From assembly GCA_021845725.1 (NCBI GenBank), contig JAJZVL010000006.1, positions 19,125-83,124 on the forward strand: 64,000 nt of DNA, in the 5' to 3' direction. Position numbers and translations under genes: made by a program. Shown here piece after piece: positions 22,824 through 31,938 of the stretch; positions within the stretch are counted from its first letter, which is position 1, and the number at the start of each line of letters is the position of its first letter. The notes under the pieces were generated by a model. That model saw only the letters and a list, made by a program, of their open reading frames with translations, searched no databases and had not been told where the DNA came from. The DNA comes from Actinomycetes bacterium. GTDB lineage: Bacteria; Actinomycetota; Acidimicrobiia; Acidimicrobiales; RAAP-2.

Positions 22824-24215
22824 CTATTCGTCATCTGGCTCCTCGACATCCCCGGTGAGAGGCTGCGGCACGGTCGGCAGCTGGAACCGGAAGATCGCGC
22901 CGCCGCCGGGGTCCCTCCCGGCCCACACCGACCCCCCCTCGGCCTGGGCGACCTGGGCGACGATCGCGAGGCCCAGCCCCGAGCCCGGCAGCGCGCGGGC
23001 GGCAGGCGCACGGTAGAAGCGGTCGAAGACGTGGGGGAGGTCCTCCTCGGCGATCCCAGGGCCATGGTCTCGAACGGTGATGACGCCGCCGTGGCACGTC
23101 ACCTCCACGAGGCCGCCGGGAGGGCTCCACTTGAGCGCGTTGTCCAGCAGGTTGCCGATCGCTCTGTCGACCCGGTCACGTTGCGCACGCACCCACGTCG
23201 GGCTCGACGAGAGGCTGAACGTCACCTCGCGGGGGCGCCCGTGGGTGGTCGCCACCGCGATGGCGTCTTCGACGAGGCTGTCGAGCCGGAACACCCGAGG
23301 CGGCGTCGGCCGCTGCTCGCCCCGGGCGAGCTCGGACAAGTCACGCACGAGGGCCGTGAGCTCGTTCATCTGGGTGAGGAGGTCGTCGATGAGCACCTCG
23401 CGCTCTTCGGGGGACAACCGGTCGAGCCTGCGGACGACCTCGAGGTTCGTCCGCAGGCTGGTGAGTGGCGTGCGGAGCTCGTGCCCTGCGTCGAGCACCA
23501 GTTGACGCTGTGCGTCCTGCGAGCGCTGCAGCGCGCTCAGCAGGTGGTTGAACGCACGCCTGAGGCGGCCGAGCTCGTCAGCGCCGCCGGGGTCGAGGCG
23601 CTGGCTCACGTCGGTCGTCGCGGCCACCCGCTCCACCGCCGCCGTCAGCTCGTCGAGCGGGACGAGCGCGGTGCGGCTCACGAGCCACGCGAGCGCCAGC
23701 GCGAGCGCGACGCCCAGGACCGCCACGCCGAAGAGGATGAGCCGCAGATGCTGGAGCTGGCTGTCGACGCTCGAGAGCGGGAGGACCAGCTGCAGCGCGG
23801 CGCGGGTGGTGCCCGCGGGAAGTGGGCCTGTGAAGACGACGACCGTTCCTACGCTCACCACGAGCTCGCGGTAGTCCGCCCCTGCGATGGTCACGTCGGT
23901 GTAGAAGGGCGGCGCGTTGCCTTCCGCCACCCGCGTCACCGCTGCGGTCTGGGGGATCCCGCCACCCGTGATCACCGCGCCCGACGGCGTCACGAACTGG
24001 TAGTCCTGGTACCCAAGGCCCCCGGCGCGTCGCTGGAGCCGCCCTGTGTGCGCCTGGAGCGACTGGACCGTCGCTCGAGCGTCCGCACGCAGCGTGCCGT
24101 CGATCGAGCCCAGGAGGGAGTTGCGGGACGCGACGTAGCTCGCTGCCGCCGAGGCGAGCACCGCGACGACGACCGCCACCGCCGCGACGAGCACGAGCCT
24201 GCTACGCAGCGTCAC
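22824..24215 (-). CDS. MprB-like sensor histidine kinase
   Basis: This 463-aa membrane kinase has TM1 at about residues 6-28, an extracytoplasmic sensor loop of ~125 residues, TM2 near 160-185 ([20 protein letters not shown]), then a HAMP linker. The HisKA domain carries the H box [18 protein letters not shown], and the ATPase domain has N box [16 protein letters not shown]1 [15 protein letters not shown] box FDRFYRAP and G2 [13 protein letters not shown]. Order and length match MprB/TcrY-type actinobacterial kinases that sense envelope stress. GTG 24215 overlaps the stop of the response-regulator gene (GTGA), so the pair is coupled. The stimulus is unknown. Confidence 0.9.
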   Translation of the reverse strand: MTLRSRLVLVAAVAVVVAVLASAAASYVASRNSLLGSIDGTLRADARATVQSLQAHTGRLQRRAGGLGYQDYQFVTPSGAVITGGGIPQTAAVTRVAEGNAPPFYTDVTIAGADYRELVVSVGTVVVFTGPLPAGTTRAALQLVLPLSSVDSQLQHLRLILFGVAVLGVALALALAWLVSRTALVPLDELTAAVERVAATTDVSQRLDPGGADELGRLRRAFNHLLSALQRSQDAQRQLVLDAGHELRTPLTSLRTNLEVVRRLDRLSPEEREVLIDDLLTQMNELTALVRDLSELARGEQRPTPPRVFRLDSLVEDAIAVATTHGRPREVTFSLSSSPTWVRAQRDRVDRAIGNLLDNALKWSPPGGLVEVTCHGGVITVRDHGPGIAEEDLPHVFDRFYRAPAARALPGSGLGLAIVAQVAQAEGGSVWAGRDPGGGAIFRFQLPTVPQPLTGDVEEPDDE

Positions 24216-24883
24216 GGTTCGCGCAGCACGTACCCCACGCCGCGAACGGTGTGCAGGAGTCGGGGCTCGTTCCCCGCCTCGGTCTTGCGGCGCAGGTAGC
24301 CGACGTAGACGGCGAGGGAGTTCGTGCCCGAGTCGAACGTGTAGCCCCACACCCGGTCCAAGATCACCTCGCGCGTGAGCACCTGGCGCGGGTGGCGCAT
24401 GAAGAGCTCCAAGAGGTCGAACTCGATGCGCGTCAGCGCGAACGCCCGCTCCCCGCGCCGCGCCTCGCGCGTGCCCAGGTCCAGAGCGAGGTCGGCGAAC
24501 CGCAGGGACTCGCCGGCGTCGGCAGGCCGGCGGCGCAGCAGCGCGCGCAGGCGCGCTTCGAGCTCTGCGAGGGCGAACGGCTTCACGAGGTAGTCGTCGG
24601 CGCCGGCGTCGAGCCCGAGGACTCGGTCGTGGACCGCATCTCGCGCGGTGAGGATGAGGACGGGCGTGTCGTCGCCTGCGCCGCGCATGCGCCTGCAGAC
24701 GTCGAGCCCGTCCATGCCAGGAAGGCCGAGGTCGAGGACCATGGCGTCGGGCGGCGTGAGGGCGAGCGACTCGAGGGCGGCGTGACCGTCCGCGACGCAG
24801 GTCACCTCGTAGCCGTCGAGCCGGAGCGCTCGGTCGAGCGCGTTCCGGACGCCAGGGTCGTCATCGACGACGAGGATCCGCAC
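24212..24883 (-). CDS. OmpR-family response regulator (MprA/TrcR-like)
   Basis: This 223-aa regulator has a receiver domain 1-115 ([19 protein letters not shown], phospho-Asp in [16 protein letters not shown], Thr in LILTARDA, Lys in [13 protein letters not shown]) and a C-terminal winged helix 125-223 ([20 protein letters not shown], then [12 protein letters not shown] and [13 protein letters not shown]). These endings are characteristic of the OmpR/PhoB class. An SD (AAAGGAG) lies 11 nt before GTG 24883. It is followed by its kinase with a 4-nt overlap. The upstream 213 nt to the tRNA gene contain no other ORF that looks real. Confidence 0.93.
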   Translation of the reverse strand: MRILVVDDDPGVRNALDRALRLDGYEVTCVADGHAALESLALTPPDAMVLDLGLPGMDGLDVCRRMRGAGDDTPVLILTARDAVHDRVLGLDAGADDYLVKPFALAELEARLRALLRRRPADAGESLRFADLALDLGTREARRGERAFALTRIEFDLLELFMRHPRQVLTREVILDRVWGYTFDSGTNSLAVYVGYLRRKTEAGNEPRLLHTVRGVGYVLREP

Positions 24884-25096
24884 CTGCGCCGTCTCCTTTC
24901 ACGCCGCTGTCTTCACGACGCGGCCTTCGCCCCACTGCGGCAGCTCGGCCTCGCGGGGTCGTCGTTCGTAACGGCAATGACCATATCGGCGTGCCGCAAC
25001 GGCGGAAGTCCCAGGTCGGCACGTTCTTCCGAACTTCTTAGCGCGATCTTCTCAGCGCGATCGGCTCCCTCCAGGCCTGGTTGAATGTGCGAAGTC

Positions 25097-25169
25097 TCCG
25101 GGGTAGTTCAATCGGCAGAACGTCGGCCTTTGGAGCCGGATGTTGGAGGTTCGAGCCCTCCCCCCGGAA
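25097..25169 (+). tRNA. tRNA-Gln (anticodon TTG)
   Basis: This is a complete 73-nt cloverleaf: acceptor TCCGGGG/CCCCGGA (25097-25103 with 25162-25168), D arm GTTC-AATCGGCA-GAAC, anticodon stem TCGGC/GCCGG around loop CTTTGGA (anticodon TTG), 5-nt variable loop, and T arm GGAGG-TTCGAGC-CCTCC. The discriminator is A at 25169. The CCA end is not encoded. It reads the CAA glutamine codon and CAG by wobble. No clear terminator follows. Confidence 0.95.
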
Positions 25170-25229
25170 CGTCCTCGCGGTCACCTGCTGACGGACATCG
25201 CTCGGCCGGACGACGGATGGAAGGACTGG

Positions 25230-25235
25230 TAGCTT
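25230..25235 (+). promoter_or_regulatory. -10 element TAGCTT, leaderless DUF4232 gene
   Basis: TAGCTT ends 7 nt before ATG 25243, which has no SD. Confidence 0.45.
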
Positions 25236-25242
25236 CGAGCCG

Positions 25243-25908
25243 ATGCGCACCAGATCGCTTGGAGCGGTTGCGCTCGTGAGCGGCTTGGCCCTCGTCTGCA
25301 GCGCCTGCGGCGGCGGGCAATCAGCGGCGCCGCACAGACAGCACAAGGTGCAGCCGCAGAAGGCCCACAGCCAAGAGCCCTCATCCACGACGACGACGTC
25401 GGCGCCGCCGCCGTCCACTACCACGACGACGGCGCCCGTGGCAGCGTCAGGGCCTCCGCGTTGCACGTTCGCGCACCTCTCCGTCTCTGTCGGCCAGGTG
25501 GGGGCGGGACTCGGCCACGAGGGTGTGGCGATCCTCTTCGAGAACACCGGCACCTCCACGTGCTCGCTGTCTGGCTATCCGGGTGTCGCGGCGCTGGACT
25601 CCGCGGGCCAGCAGGTCGCGCAGGCGCAGCGCACGCCGTCGGGCTACCTCGGTGGGATGCAGACAGGCTCCACGACCCCTCCGGTCGTGCTCCTCGGGCC
25701 AGGAGCGGTGGCCTCGGCGCTGGTCGAGGGCACCGACGTGCCCGAGGGCGTCGCCTCGTCGTGCCCGACCTACCCGGCACTGCTCGTCACCCCGCCGACA
25801 TCGACGTTGTCCGCACGGCTCACGGTGTCGCTGCCCGGATGCTCACCCATCGAGGTGCATCCCATCGTGAGCGGTTCGACGGGAACGACGAAGCCCGCCT
25901 CGGGCTAA
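25243..25908 (+). CDS. DUF4232 lipoprotein
   Basis: This 221-aa exported lipoprotein has a signal peptide 1-23 with lipobox LVCSAC, a Gln/Ser/Thr/Pro-rich linker (about 25-68, typical of wall-spanning spacers), then a beta-sandwich DUF4232 domain with its usual cysteines (PPRCTFAHLSVSV, TSTCSLSGYPGVAAL, VASSCPTYPALLVTPP, PGCSPIEVHPI). The family is widespread in actinobacteria and its function is unknown. Its last 66 bases overlap the 3' end of the leftward membrane-protein gene. Confidence 0.88.
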   Translation: MRTRSLGAVALVSGLALVCSACGGGQSAAPHRQHKVQPQKAHSQEPSSTTTTSAPPPSTTTTTAPVAASGPPRCTFAHLSVSVGQVGAGLGHEGVAILFENTGTSTCSLSGYPGVAALDSAGQQVAQAQRTPSGYLGGMQTGSTTPPVVLLGPGAVASALVEGTDVPEGVASSCPTYPALLVTPPTSTLSARLTVSLPGCSPIEVHPIVSGSTGTTKPASG

Positions 25909-27840
25909 CAGGCGCGGCACCGCGAACCACGCCGAGACGCCACCGGTCTCGACCGGTTTGCCCAGAGCGTCCGACATGTAGCGAACCACCGTCTGGGGGT
26001 GGAGCCCGAAGTGCTCCACGAGGACCGTCGAGACGTGGTAGCGCGTGAGGAACGTGCGCAGAGCCGCGACCGTCCTCCGGTCGACCGGAGGTGTAGGCGT
26101 GCCGGGCGCTGTCTCGAGCTGAGCCTTCGCGAACGCCGGTGTGTACGCGTCGGCGAGCAGGTGCTCGACGACCGACGGGGCGAGCGGCACGGGCGTCGAG
26201 ACGCTGATGCCTCCCGGACCGTCGGGAACGAACGCGTCGGCGCCGAAGAGCCGGAACCGCATGCCGGCGACGGCCTGGAACGTGAGGTTCCACTCCGCCT
26301 CGGTGGGGAGCACGTAGGGGTACGTGAGCACCGGGGTGCCCGGCGGGATCCGTTCGATGGCCGCTGACGTGAAGAACCTCGGCGTTGTCACGGCCCGTGC
26401 CGGGTACGCCGAGGCGGGGACGAGCGGGACGAGTGCCACGATCGCCACGATCGCCACGGCCGCCGGGGCGCCGAAAGCCGTGAGAAGGTGCCGCTCCCTT
26501 CGATGAGTTCCTCGCCGCCGCTTCGCCGCCGCCGACAACATCTCGTCGATCCCGATGGCGAGCGCGACCGCCGCACAGAGCTGGAGGAAGAGGGAGAAGC
26601 GGACGTCGAGGATGTCCTCGAGGAACGGCAGGTGCTGGAATGCTGCAGCCGGGAGGGGGATGCCCGTCGCTCGGGTGTCGACCACGAGGCGCGGCCCGAG
26701 CGCAAGGAGGCCAGCGATCGCCGTCATCGCCACGAAGAAGACGAGCGCGCCCCTCCGGCGGTACGCCCACGCGAGCCAGACGAGGATCACTGCGAGCGGG
26801 AGGCCGAGGTACATCCCGTTCTCGTCCACGACGCCGCCGACGAGCTTGTCGCCGCGCGCCCTGAGGCCGAGGCCGAGGAGCTGGTTGGAGGTGGGCAGCA
26901 CGGGCCCGAGCAGGTCGCCATGGAAGGCCGAGACGACGCTCAGCGGGTGGGGGGGGCCGACGATGTGCTGAGGGCCGTGCAGCGACATCCACACGGGGTA
27001 GGCGAGCACCGCCGCGCCGACGACGGCGCAGCAGCAGGCTGCGACCACGACGTGGGTCGCCCGGTCCCTCACGGTGTGCCAGTTGGCGATCGCGTACAGC
27101 ACGACTCCGCAGACCGCCACGACGGCGGTCATGGCCAGCACCTCGGGCGAGATGTAGTACTCGAGCACGAGGAGCACGCCGAGGAGGAGCCCGTCGCGGA
27201 CTGCTCCGTGACGCTGTGCGACCACGATCTCGTCGAGGAGCACCATGACGATCGGCGGGATGAACATCGCGACCAGGAAGAGGTGGCCGCTTCCCTGGCC
27301 GATCATGTAGGGGGAGAAGCCGAAGAGGAGCCCGCCGCAGAACGCAGCGGCCCAGGAGCGGACCCATCGGCGCAGCGCCAAGCACATTGCCAGCGCGGAC
27401 GCGGCGAACGCGACCACGAGCAGGACGTCGTAGGTGGCGACGGTCCCGATCGTGAGCTGGAGCGGTGCGGACGCGAGCCCGAGCAGCGGTGACGACGTGT
27501 TGACGGCGAGGTTGATCCCCTTCGGGTAGTTCATCCACGTCGAGAAGAACGGGTTCAGGCCGTGGCTGACCGCGTAGAGCGGCCAGCGCAGGAACCACAC
27601 CTCCTGGGCCTGGTCGCCGCAATTGCACCCGGGCAGGCTGGCCGTCGGCGCGAACAGGACCCGGTGGTAGAGGAGGATCGCCGCCGCCGAGTAGGCGACC
27701 GCGGCTCCAAGGCCAGGAGCGAGCGCGGTCACGACGGTTCTCGTTCGCCGGGACCCGTCGTCGCCACGGCGCCCTCGCGGCTGCGCCGTCGCGCCGTCGA
27801 TCTCGGGCGCAGGGGAAGCTGGCGCGATCCCCCTGGTCAT
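25843..27840 (-). CDS. Polytopic membrane protein, GT-C/YfhO-like
   Basis: This 665-aa protein has about 11-13 hydrophobic helices in residues 40-480 and a soluble C-terminal region of ~170 residues. The first external loop contains GCNCGDQAQEVWFLRWPLYA, whose acidic residues recall the Asp/Glu of GT-C lipid-sugar transferases. HGLNPFFSTWMNYPKGIN and the later LTYPYVLPTEAEWN fit the family of large membrane proteins that move or modify surface glycans. No precise family is certain. A TAGGGT hexamer lies 7 nt before ATG 27840, indicating a leaderless start. The gene's last ~22 codons overlap the convergent DUF4232 gene and are Arg-rich. Confidence 0.75.
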   Translation of the reverse strand: MTRGIAPASPAPEIDGATAQPRGRRGDDGSRRTRTVVTALAPGLGAAVAYSAAAILLYHRVLFAPTASLPGCNCGDQAQEVWFLRWPLYAVSHGLNPFFSTWMNYPKGINLAVNTSSPLLGLASAPLQLTIGTVATYDVLLVVAFAASALAMCLALRRWVRSWAAAFCGGLLFGFSPYMIGQGSGHLFLVAMFIPPIVMVLLDEIVVAQRHGAVRDGLLLGVLLVLEYYISPEVLAMTAVVAVCGVVLYAIANWHTVRDRATHVVVAACCCAVVGAAVLAYPVWMSLHGPQHIVGPPHPLSVVSAFHGDLLGPVLPTSNQLLGLGLRARGDKLVGGVVDENGMYLGLPLAVILVWLAWAYRRRGALVFFVAMTAIAGLLALGPRLVVDTRATGIPLPAAAFQHLPFLEDILDVRFSLFLQLCAAVALAIGIDEMLSAAAKRRRGTHRRERHLLTAFGAPAAVAIVAIVALVPLVPASAYPARAVTTPRFFTSAAIERIPPGTPVLTYPYVLPTEAEWNLTFQAVAGMRFRLFGADAFVPDGPGGISVSTPVPLAPSVVEHLLADAYTPAFAKAQLETAPGTPTPPVDRRTVAALRTFLTRYHVSTVLVEHFGLHPQTVVRYMSDALGKPVETGGVSAWFAVPRLLARGGLRRSRRTAHDGMHLDG

Positions 27841-27847
27841 CGCCAGA

Positions 27848-27853
27848 ACCCTA
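27848..27853 (-). promoter_or_regulatory. -10 element TAGGGT of the membrane-protein gene
   Basis: On the minus strand TAGGGT is followed by 7 nt and ATG 27840. No SD is present. Confidence 0.45.
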
Positions 27854-27882
27854 TCCGCGAAGGCCTTGCGCCTCCCGGGCCG

Positions 27883-28392
27883 TCACCACCGCTTCTGGCG
27901 CCCTGAGGTGTGCAGCTCGAGGAGGTAACGGTTGTACGCCGCGAGCTCCTCGTCCTCGTCCTCGGTGCCGACCGCGTCGCCGACCCCGTTGCCGACCTCG
28001 TCGCCGACCCCGTTGTCGCTCTCGTCACGGGCGACGGCGTGTGTGGGCGCCGGTGCGCCGTCGGCGGCTGGCCGATCGGCAGGAGCGACCGGCGCCTTCT
28101 CGGGTTGGTCGTGCACGAGCTTCCACCACAGGTACACGGCGTAGCCGGTGAAGAACGGCCACTCGAAGACGTAGGCCCAGCTGAGCGTGTTTCCTTGACG
28201 CACACGCTGGACCTGCCACCAGAACAGCCCAAGGAACGTCGGGACCACGACGACGACCGTGATGTGAAGCCCGACTGCACGCTTCGTCCACCACATGCTG
28301 GAAGGACGGCCCGGCGCGGGCGCGGGCTCAGCCGAGGCGGCGGGGAGGACCGCGGCTGGGTCGGGTTCCGCAGCGACGTCGGAGGTCGACAC
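27883..28392 (-). CDS. Conserved actinobacterial membrane protein of unknown function
   Basis: This 169-aa protein has a disordered Ala/Pro-rich N-terminus, then two hydrophobic helices (GLHITVVVVVPTFLGLFWWQ and FEWPFFTGYAVYLWWKLVHD) joined by VQRVRQGNTLSWAYV. The phrases GNTLSW-Y-FEWP and WWKL(V/I)H match a conserved actinobacterial family I know only as hypothetical. A Gly/Asp/Val repeat near residue 130 comes from a 24-bp near-duplication in the DNA. The C-terminal AAYNRYLLELHTSG is also typical of the family. It starts with GTG 28392, with a TAGGCT hexamer 8 nt upstream, and is divergent from glmU. Confidence 0.7.
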   Translation of the reverse strand: MSTSDVAAEPDPAAVLPAASAEPAPAPGRPSSMWWTKRAVGLHITVVVVVPTFLGLFWWQVQRVRQGNTLSWAYVFEWPFFTGYAVYLWWKLVHDQPEKAPVAPADRPAADGAPAPTHAVARDESDNGVGDEVGNGVGDAVGTEDEDEELAAYNRYLLELHTSGRQKRW

Positions 28393-28460
28393 CAGGCCCG
28401 AGCCTACCCAGCTCCGGTCGGCGGAGGGATGCGTGTGCGCGGGCCGCCGAAGCGGGCAAG

Positions 28461-29630
28461 ATGAGCCCCGTGAGCGCCGGCCAGCTCTCCGCGATCGTCC
28501 TCGCCGCCGGGGAGGGCACCCGCATGCGCTCGCAGCGGCCGAAGCCGCTCCACAGGCTTTGCGGTCGCGCGATGGTGCTCCACGTCCTCGACGCGCTGGC
28601 AGAGCTCGACGTCGAGCGCGTCGTCGTGGTCGTCGGGCACCGTGCGGAATGGGTCGGACGCACGCTGATCGACGACGCTCCGAAGCGGCTCTCCGTCGAG
28701 CTCGTCACCCAGGACGAGCAGCGCGGGACCGGGGACGCGACGGCCGTCGGGCTCACGGGTCTGCTCGACGAGACCGGGGTGGGCGACGACCAGGAGGGCG
28801 ACGTGGTCGTGCTCCCGGGCGACACGCCGCTCGTCCGGCCCGCGACGATCGCCGCGTTGGTCCGGCACCACCGTGAGCATCAGGCTGGCGCGACGCTGCT
28901 CACGGCCGAGGTGGCCAACGCAGACGGCTACGGGCGTATCGTGCGCGGCAAGGACGGCAGCGTCGTGCGCGTGGTCGAAGAACGCGACGCGACCTTCGAG
29001 GAGCGACAGATCACCGAGGTCAACACGTCGATCTACTGCTTCCGGCGGAGCGTGCTCGCGCCGTCGCTGCGTCGAGTGCGCCCGGTCAACGAGCAAGGCG
29101 AGTATTACCTGACCGACGTCGTCGAGGTCTTGTCCGGGGCCGGCTACAAGGTGGAGGCGCTCGCGGTGGCAGATCCGATGGAGGCCGCCGGAGTCAACGA
29201 CCGGGCGCAGCTGGCCGTCGCCGAGGCCGAGCTGCGTGACCGCATCAACGAACGGTGGATGCGCCGGGGCGTGACCATGTGGGACCCCGAGCGCACCTAT
29301 GTCGACGCGGAGGTGCGGCTCTCGGCGGATGTGACGCTCTTGCCCGGTGTGATCCTGCGGGGGGCGTGCACCGTCGGGGAGGGTGCGGAGATCGGCCCGG
29401 AGTCCACGCTTCTCGACACGCAGGTCGGGGAGCGGGCCGAGGTGTGCCACAGCGTCTGCATCGGCGCCGTCGTCGGAGCCGGAGCCCGTGTCGGGCCCTT
29501 CTCGACGCTCGGGCCCGGTGCTCGGGTGGGATCTGGCGAGTCGGTGCCGCCGTTCACCAGTCTCGGCGCGGAGCTGCACGGGCTCGACCCGGGCATCCGC
29601 GCTGGCGCGCGTCCCGGCGCGAGGCGGTAG
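28461..29630 (+). CDS. glmU: GlmU-like UDP-GlcNAc pyrophosphorylase with shortened acetyltransferase domain
   Basis: This is a 389-aa protein, against about 450-490 aa for bifunctional GlmU. The N-terminal uridylyltransferase is complete: AIVLAAGEGTRMRSQRPKPL, DEQRGTGDATAVGL, VVLPGDTPLVRP, NADGYGRIVRG, EERDAT, EVNTSIYCF and VNEQGEYYLTDVV. The left-handed beta-helix begins normally (GVTMWDPERTYVDAEVRL) but stops at VGPFSTLGPGARVG plus a short Pro/Ala/Arg tail. The usual lysine strand, the H-x2-Y of AGHLTYLGD and the N-Y-D segment, which acetylate glucosamine 1-phosphate, are all missing. prs follows at once, so nothing is hidden downstream. It should still make UDP-GlcNAc from GlcNAc-1-P; the acetylation step needs another protein or a different chemistry. 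GTG 28470 is an alternative start. Confidence 0.88.
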   Translation: MSPVSAGQLSAIVLAAGEGTRMRSQRPKPLHRLCGRAMVLHVLDALAELDVERVVVVVGHRAEWVGRTLIDDAPKRLSVELVTQDEQRGTGDATAVGLTGLLDETGVGDDQEGDVVVLPGDTPLVRPATIAALVRHHREHQAGATLLTAEVANADGYGRIVRGKDGSVVRVVEERDATFEERQITEVNTSIYCFRRSVLAPSLRRVRPVNEQGEYYLTDVVEVLSGAGYKVEALAVADPMEAAGVNDRAQLAVAEAELRDRINERWMRRGVTMWDPERTYVDAEVRLSADVTLLPGVILRGACTVGEGAEIGPESTLLDTQVGERAEVCHSVCIGAVVGAGARVGPFSTLGPGARVGSGESVPPFTSLGAELHGLDPGIRAGARPGARR

Positions 29631-29633
29631 CGT
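29628..29633 (+). promoter_or_regulatory. -10 element TAGCGT overlapping the glmU stop
   Basis: TAGCGT shares its TAG with the glmU stop codon and ends 7 nt before GTG 29641, so prs may have its own leaderless transcript. Confidence 0.45.
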
Positions 29634-29640
29634 CGGCGCC

Positions 29641-30621
29641 GTGGAGTTCATCCCGCGGCGACGTCTCGTCCTTGTGTCGGGTCGTTCGCACCCGGTCCTC
29701 GCGCAGCAGATCGCACTGCACTTGGGCGTGGAGCTGAGTGAGGCCAATCTCCGAGAGTTCGCCAACGGGGAGATCCACTGCCGCTACGACGCCTCGGTGC
29801 GCGGCTGCGACGTCTTCATCGTGCAGACGCACTGCGGGCCGGTGAACGACTCGTTGATGGAGCAGCTGATCATGATCGACGCGGCCAAGCGGGCGTCGGC
29901 CAAGCGGATCACGGCGGTCTGCCCCTACTACGGCTACGCGCGCCAGGACCGCAAGTCGGCGGGCCGCGAGCCCATCACGGCCAAGCTTGTCGCTGACATC
30001 CTCTCTGCAGCAGGCGCGGACCGGGTCGTCAGCGTGGACCTCCACTCGGGCCAGATCCAGGGGTTCTTCGACGTGCCCTTCGACCACCTGACGGCCACGC
30101 CCGTCCTGGAGGCCTACCTACGGGAGCACGTCGCCGATTGCACCGAGGACATCGTCGTGGTGGCGCCCGACGCGGGTCGAGTGAAGGTGGCCGAGCGCTA
30201 CAGCCAGCACCTGGGCTCCGACCTGGCGCTCGTGCACAAGACGCGACCTCGAGGTACGGCCAACCAGGTCGAAGCGCGCCACGTCGTCGGCGACGTGGCC
30301 GGGCGCCGCTGCGTGATCATCGACGACATGATCGACACCGCTGGGACGGTGTGCGCTGCCGCCGAGTTGCTCACCGACGCCGGCGCCTCCGACGTGTGGG
30401 CCATGGCGACCCACGGTGTCCTCTCCGACCCGGCCGCCGATCGCCTGAAGGCCGCTCCGATCTCGAAGGTCGTGGTGACGGACACGCTGCCGGTCCCAGA
30501 GGACCGCGTGTTCGACAAGCTCGAGGTGCTCTCCGTCGCCAAGGTGATCGCCGACGCGATCGACGCGGTCTTCGAGGACACGTCGGTGTCGGAGATCTTC
30601 GGCGGCGAGAACCTGGCCTGA
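29641..30621 (+). CDS. prs: Ribose-phosphate pyrophosphokinase (PRPP synthetase)
   Basis: This 326-aa enzyme makes 5-phosphoribosyl-1-pyrophosphate from ribose 5-phosphate and ATP, feeding purine, pyrimidine, His and Trp synthesis. The N-terminal domain has LVSGRSHPVLAQQIALHL and FANGEIHCRYDASVRG, then the flexible-loop segment PYYGYARQDRKSAGREPITA, VDLHSGQIQGFFDVPFDHL, the pyrophosphate-region VVAPDAGRVKVAERY, and the PRPP signature CVIIDDMIDTAGTVCAAAEL. Full length. GTG 29641 follows glmU by 10 nt. The longer in-frame reading only covers glmU out of frame. Confidence 0.97.
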   Translation: MEFIPRRRLVLVSGRSHPVLAQQIALHLGVELSEANLREFANGEIHCRYDASVRGCDVFIVQTHCGPVNDSLMEQLIMIDAAKRASAKRITAVCPYYGYARQDRKSAGREPITAKLVADILSAAGADRVVSVDLHSGQIQGFFDVPFDHLTATPVLEAYLREHVADCTEDIVVVAPDAGRVKVAERYSQHLGSDLALVHKTRPRGTANQVEARHVVGDVAGRRCVIIDDMIDTAGTVCAAAELLTDAGASDVWAMATHGVLSDPAADRLKAAPISKVVVTDTLPVPEDRVFDKLEVLSVAKVIADAIDAVFEDTSVSEIFGGENLA

Positions 30622-30649
30622 GCGGCCGGGCAGCCTGAGCGATCCGCCG

Positions 30650-31774
30650 ATGGCAGAGGTGCACGGGTTCTGCGACGAGCGTTTCGCCGCCGTGCGGGAG
30701 GCCTTCGAGGAGCACCTCGACGACGGTATGGACATCGGAGCGTCGTGCGCGGTCTACGCCGACGGCGAAGCGGTGGTCGATCTCTGGGGGGGTTACCTCG
30801 ACGAGGATCGTACGGCATCGTGGAGTGCAGAGACGATCGTGAACGTCTGGTCGATCACGAAGACGATGACGGCGCTCTGCGCGCTCATGCTGGCCGATGC
30901 CGGCGAGCTCGACCTCTCTGCTCGTGTGGCGCGGTACTGGCCGGAGTTCGCGGCGGCCGGAAAGCGCGAGGTCGAGGTGCGCCACCTGATGGGCCACACC
31001 TCGGGTCTCGCAGGCTGGACGGCACCGATGACGGTCGAGGACCTCTACGACTGGGAGAAGGCGACGGGGCTCCTCGCTGCGCAGGAACCCTGGTGGACCC
31101 CTGGCTCGGCCTCCGGCTACCACGCCCTCACCCAGGGCTACCTCGTCGGCGAGCTCGTCCGGCGGGTGACCGGCCAGAGCGTCGGCCGGTTCTTCGCCGA
31201 GCAGGTGGCCGGGCCGCTCGACGCCGACTTCTTCATCGGCACCCCCGCGTTGGCGGACTCCCGGGTGGCGCCGGTCGTCCCGCCCGAGCACCCCGCACGC
31301 ATCAGCAAGGCTGACGCTCCGCTCGCGTCCCGGACGTTCCTGAACCCGCTGCTGCCCGCAGAGACGTCTCGGTCGACCTCCTGGCGGCGTGCCGAGATCC
31401 CCGCAGCGAACGGTCACGGCAACGCGCGCTCGGTCGCCGCGGTCCACTCGGTCCTCGCGTGCGGGGGAGAGGCACGCGGCGTGCGGCTCCTCTCCGCCAT
31501 GGGATGCGAGCGCGTCTTCGAGGAGCAGTCCGACGGCAAGGACCTGGTGCTCGGAGTCCCGCTGCGGTTCGGGATGGGCTTCGGGTTGGCGGGCGAGCTC
31601 TTCCCCGGTGGCCCGAGGACCTGCTTCTGGGGCGGATGGGGCGGGTCGATGGTGATGGCCGATCTCGACGCACGGGTGTGCATGGCCTACGTGATGAACA
31701 AGATGGGCTCGGGTATCGTCGGCGACGTCCGGGGCGCGTCGCTGGTGCAGGCCCTGCGTTCGGGGTCGGCGTGA
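30650..31774 (+). CDS. Beta-lactamase-fold serine hydrolase (esterase EstB-like)
   Basis: This 374-aa protein of the class C beta-lactamase / penicillin-binding superfamily lacks a signal peptide, so it is probably a cytoplasmic esterase or peptidase. The nucleophile motif S-x-x-K is in VNVWSITKTMTALCALML (about residue 67), the second motif Y-x-N/S equivalent lies in ASGYHALTQGYLVGELV, and a C-terminal GGWGGSMVMADLDARV takes the place of the KTG strand. DLWGGYLDEDRT near the N-terminus is common in EstB-like proteins. It starts 28 nt after prs and interrupts the usual prs-rplY order. Substrate unknown. Confidence 0.85.
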   Translation: MAEVHGFCDERFAAVREAFEEHLDDGMDIGASCAVYADGEAVVDLWGGYLDEDRTASWSAETIVNVWSITKTMTALCALMLADAGELDLSARVARYWPEFAAAGKREVEVRHLMGHTSGLAGWTAPMTVEDLYDWEKATGLLAAQEPWWTPGSASGYHALTQGYLVGELVRRVTGQSVGRFFAEQVAGPLDADFFIGTPALADSRVAPVVPPEHPARISKADAPLASRTFLNPLLPAETSRSTSWRRAEIPAANGHGNARSVAAVHSVLACGGEARGVRLLSAMGCERVFEEQSDGKDLVLGVPLRFGMGFGLAGELFPGGPRTCFWGGWGGSMVMADLDARVCMAYVMNKMGSGIVGDVRGASLVQALRSGSA

Positions 31775-31938
31775 CGGAGCGGCCCCCGCTTCGCGGTGCG
31801 GTGGAGCCCTTGGCCGCGCGCACGCTACGCTCGACGGCCGTTGTCCGGCGTGAGCCCGTCCTTCCCGGGGCGGCTCGCGCGGTGGCGGCGACATCGGCGA
31901 CGGTGTGACGCGCCAGCTGGCCCCCGAAGGAGACCCCC

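Noticed and set aside
22680..24299. 539-aa plus-strand frame opposite the MprB-like kinase
   Set aside because: No recognisable domain; the minus strand has every histidine-kinase box.
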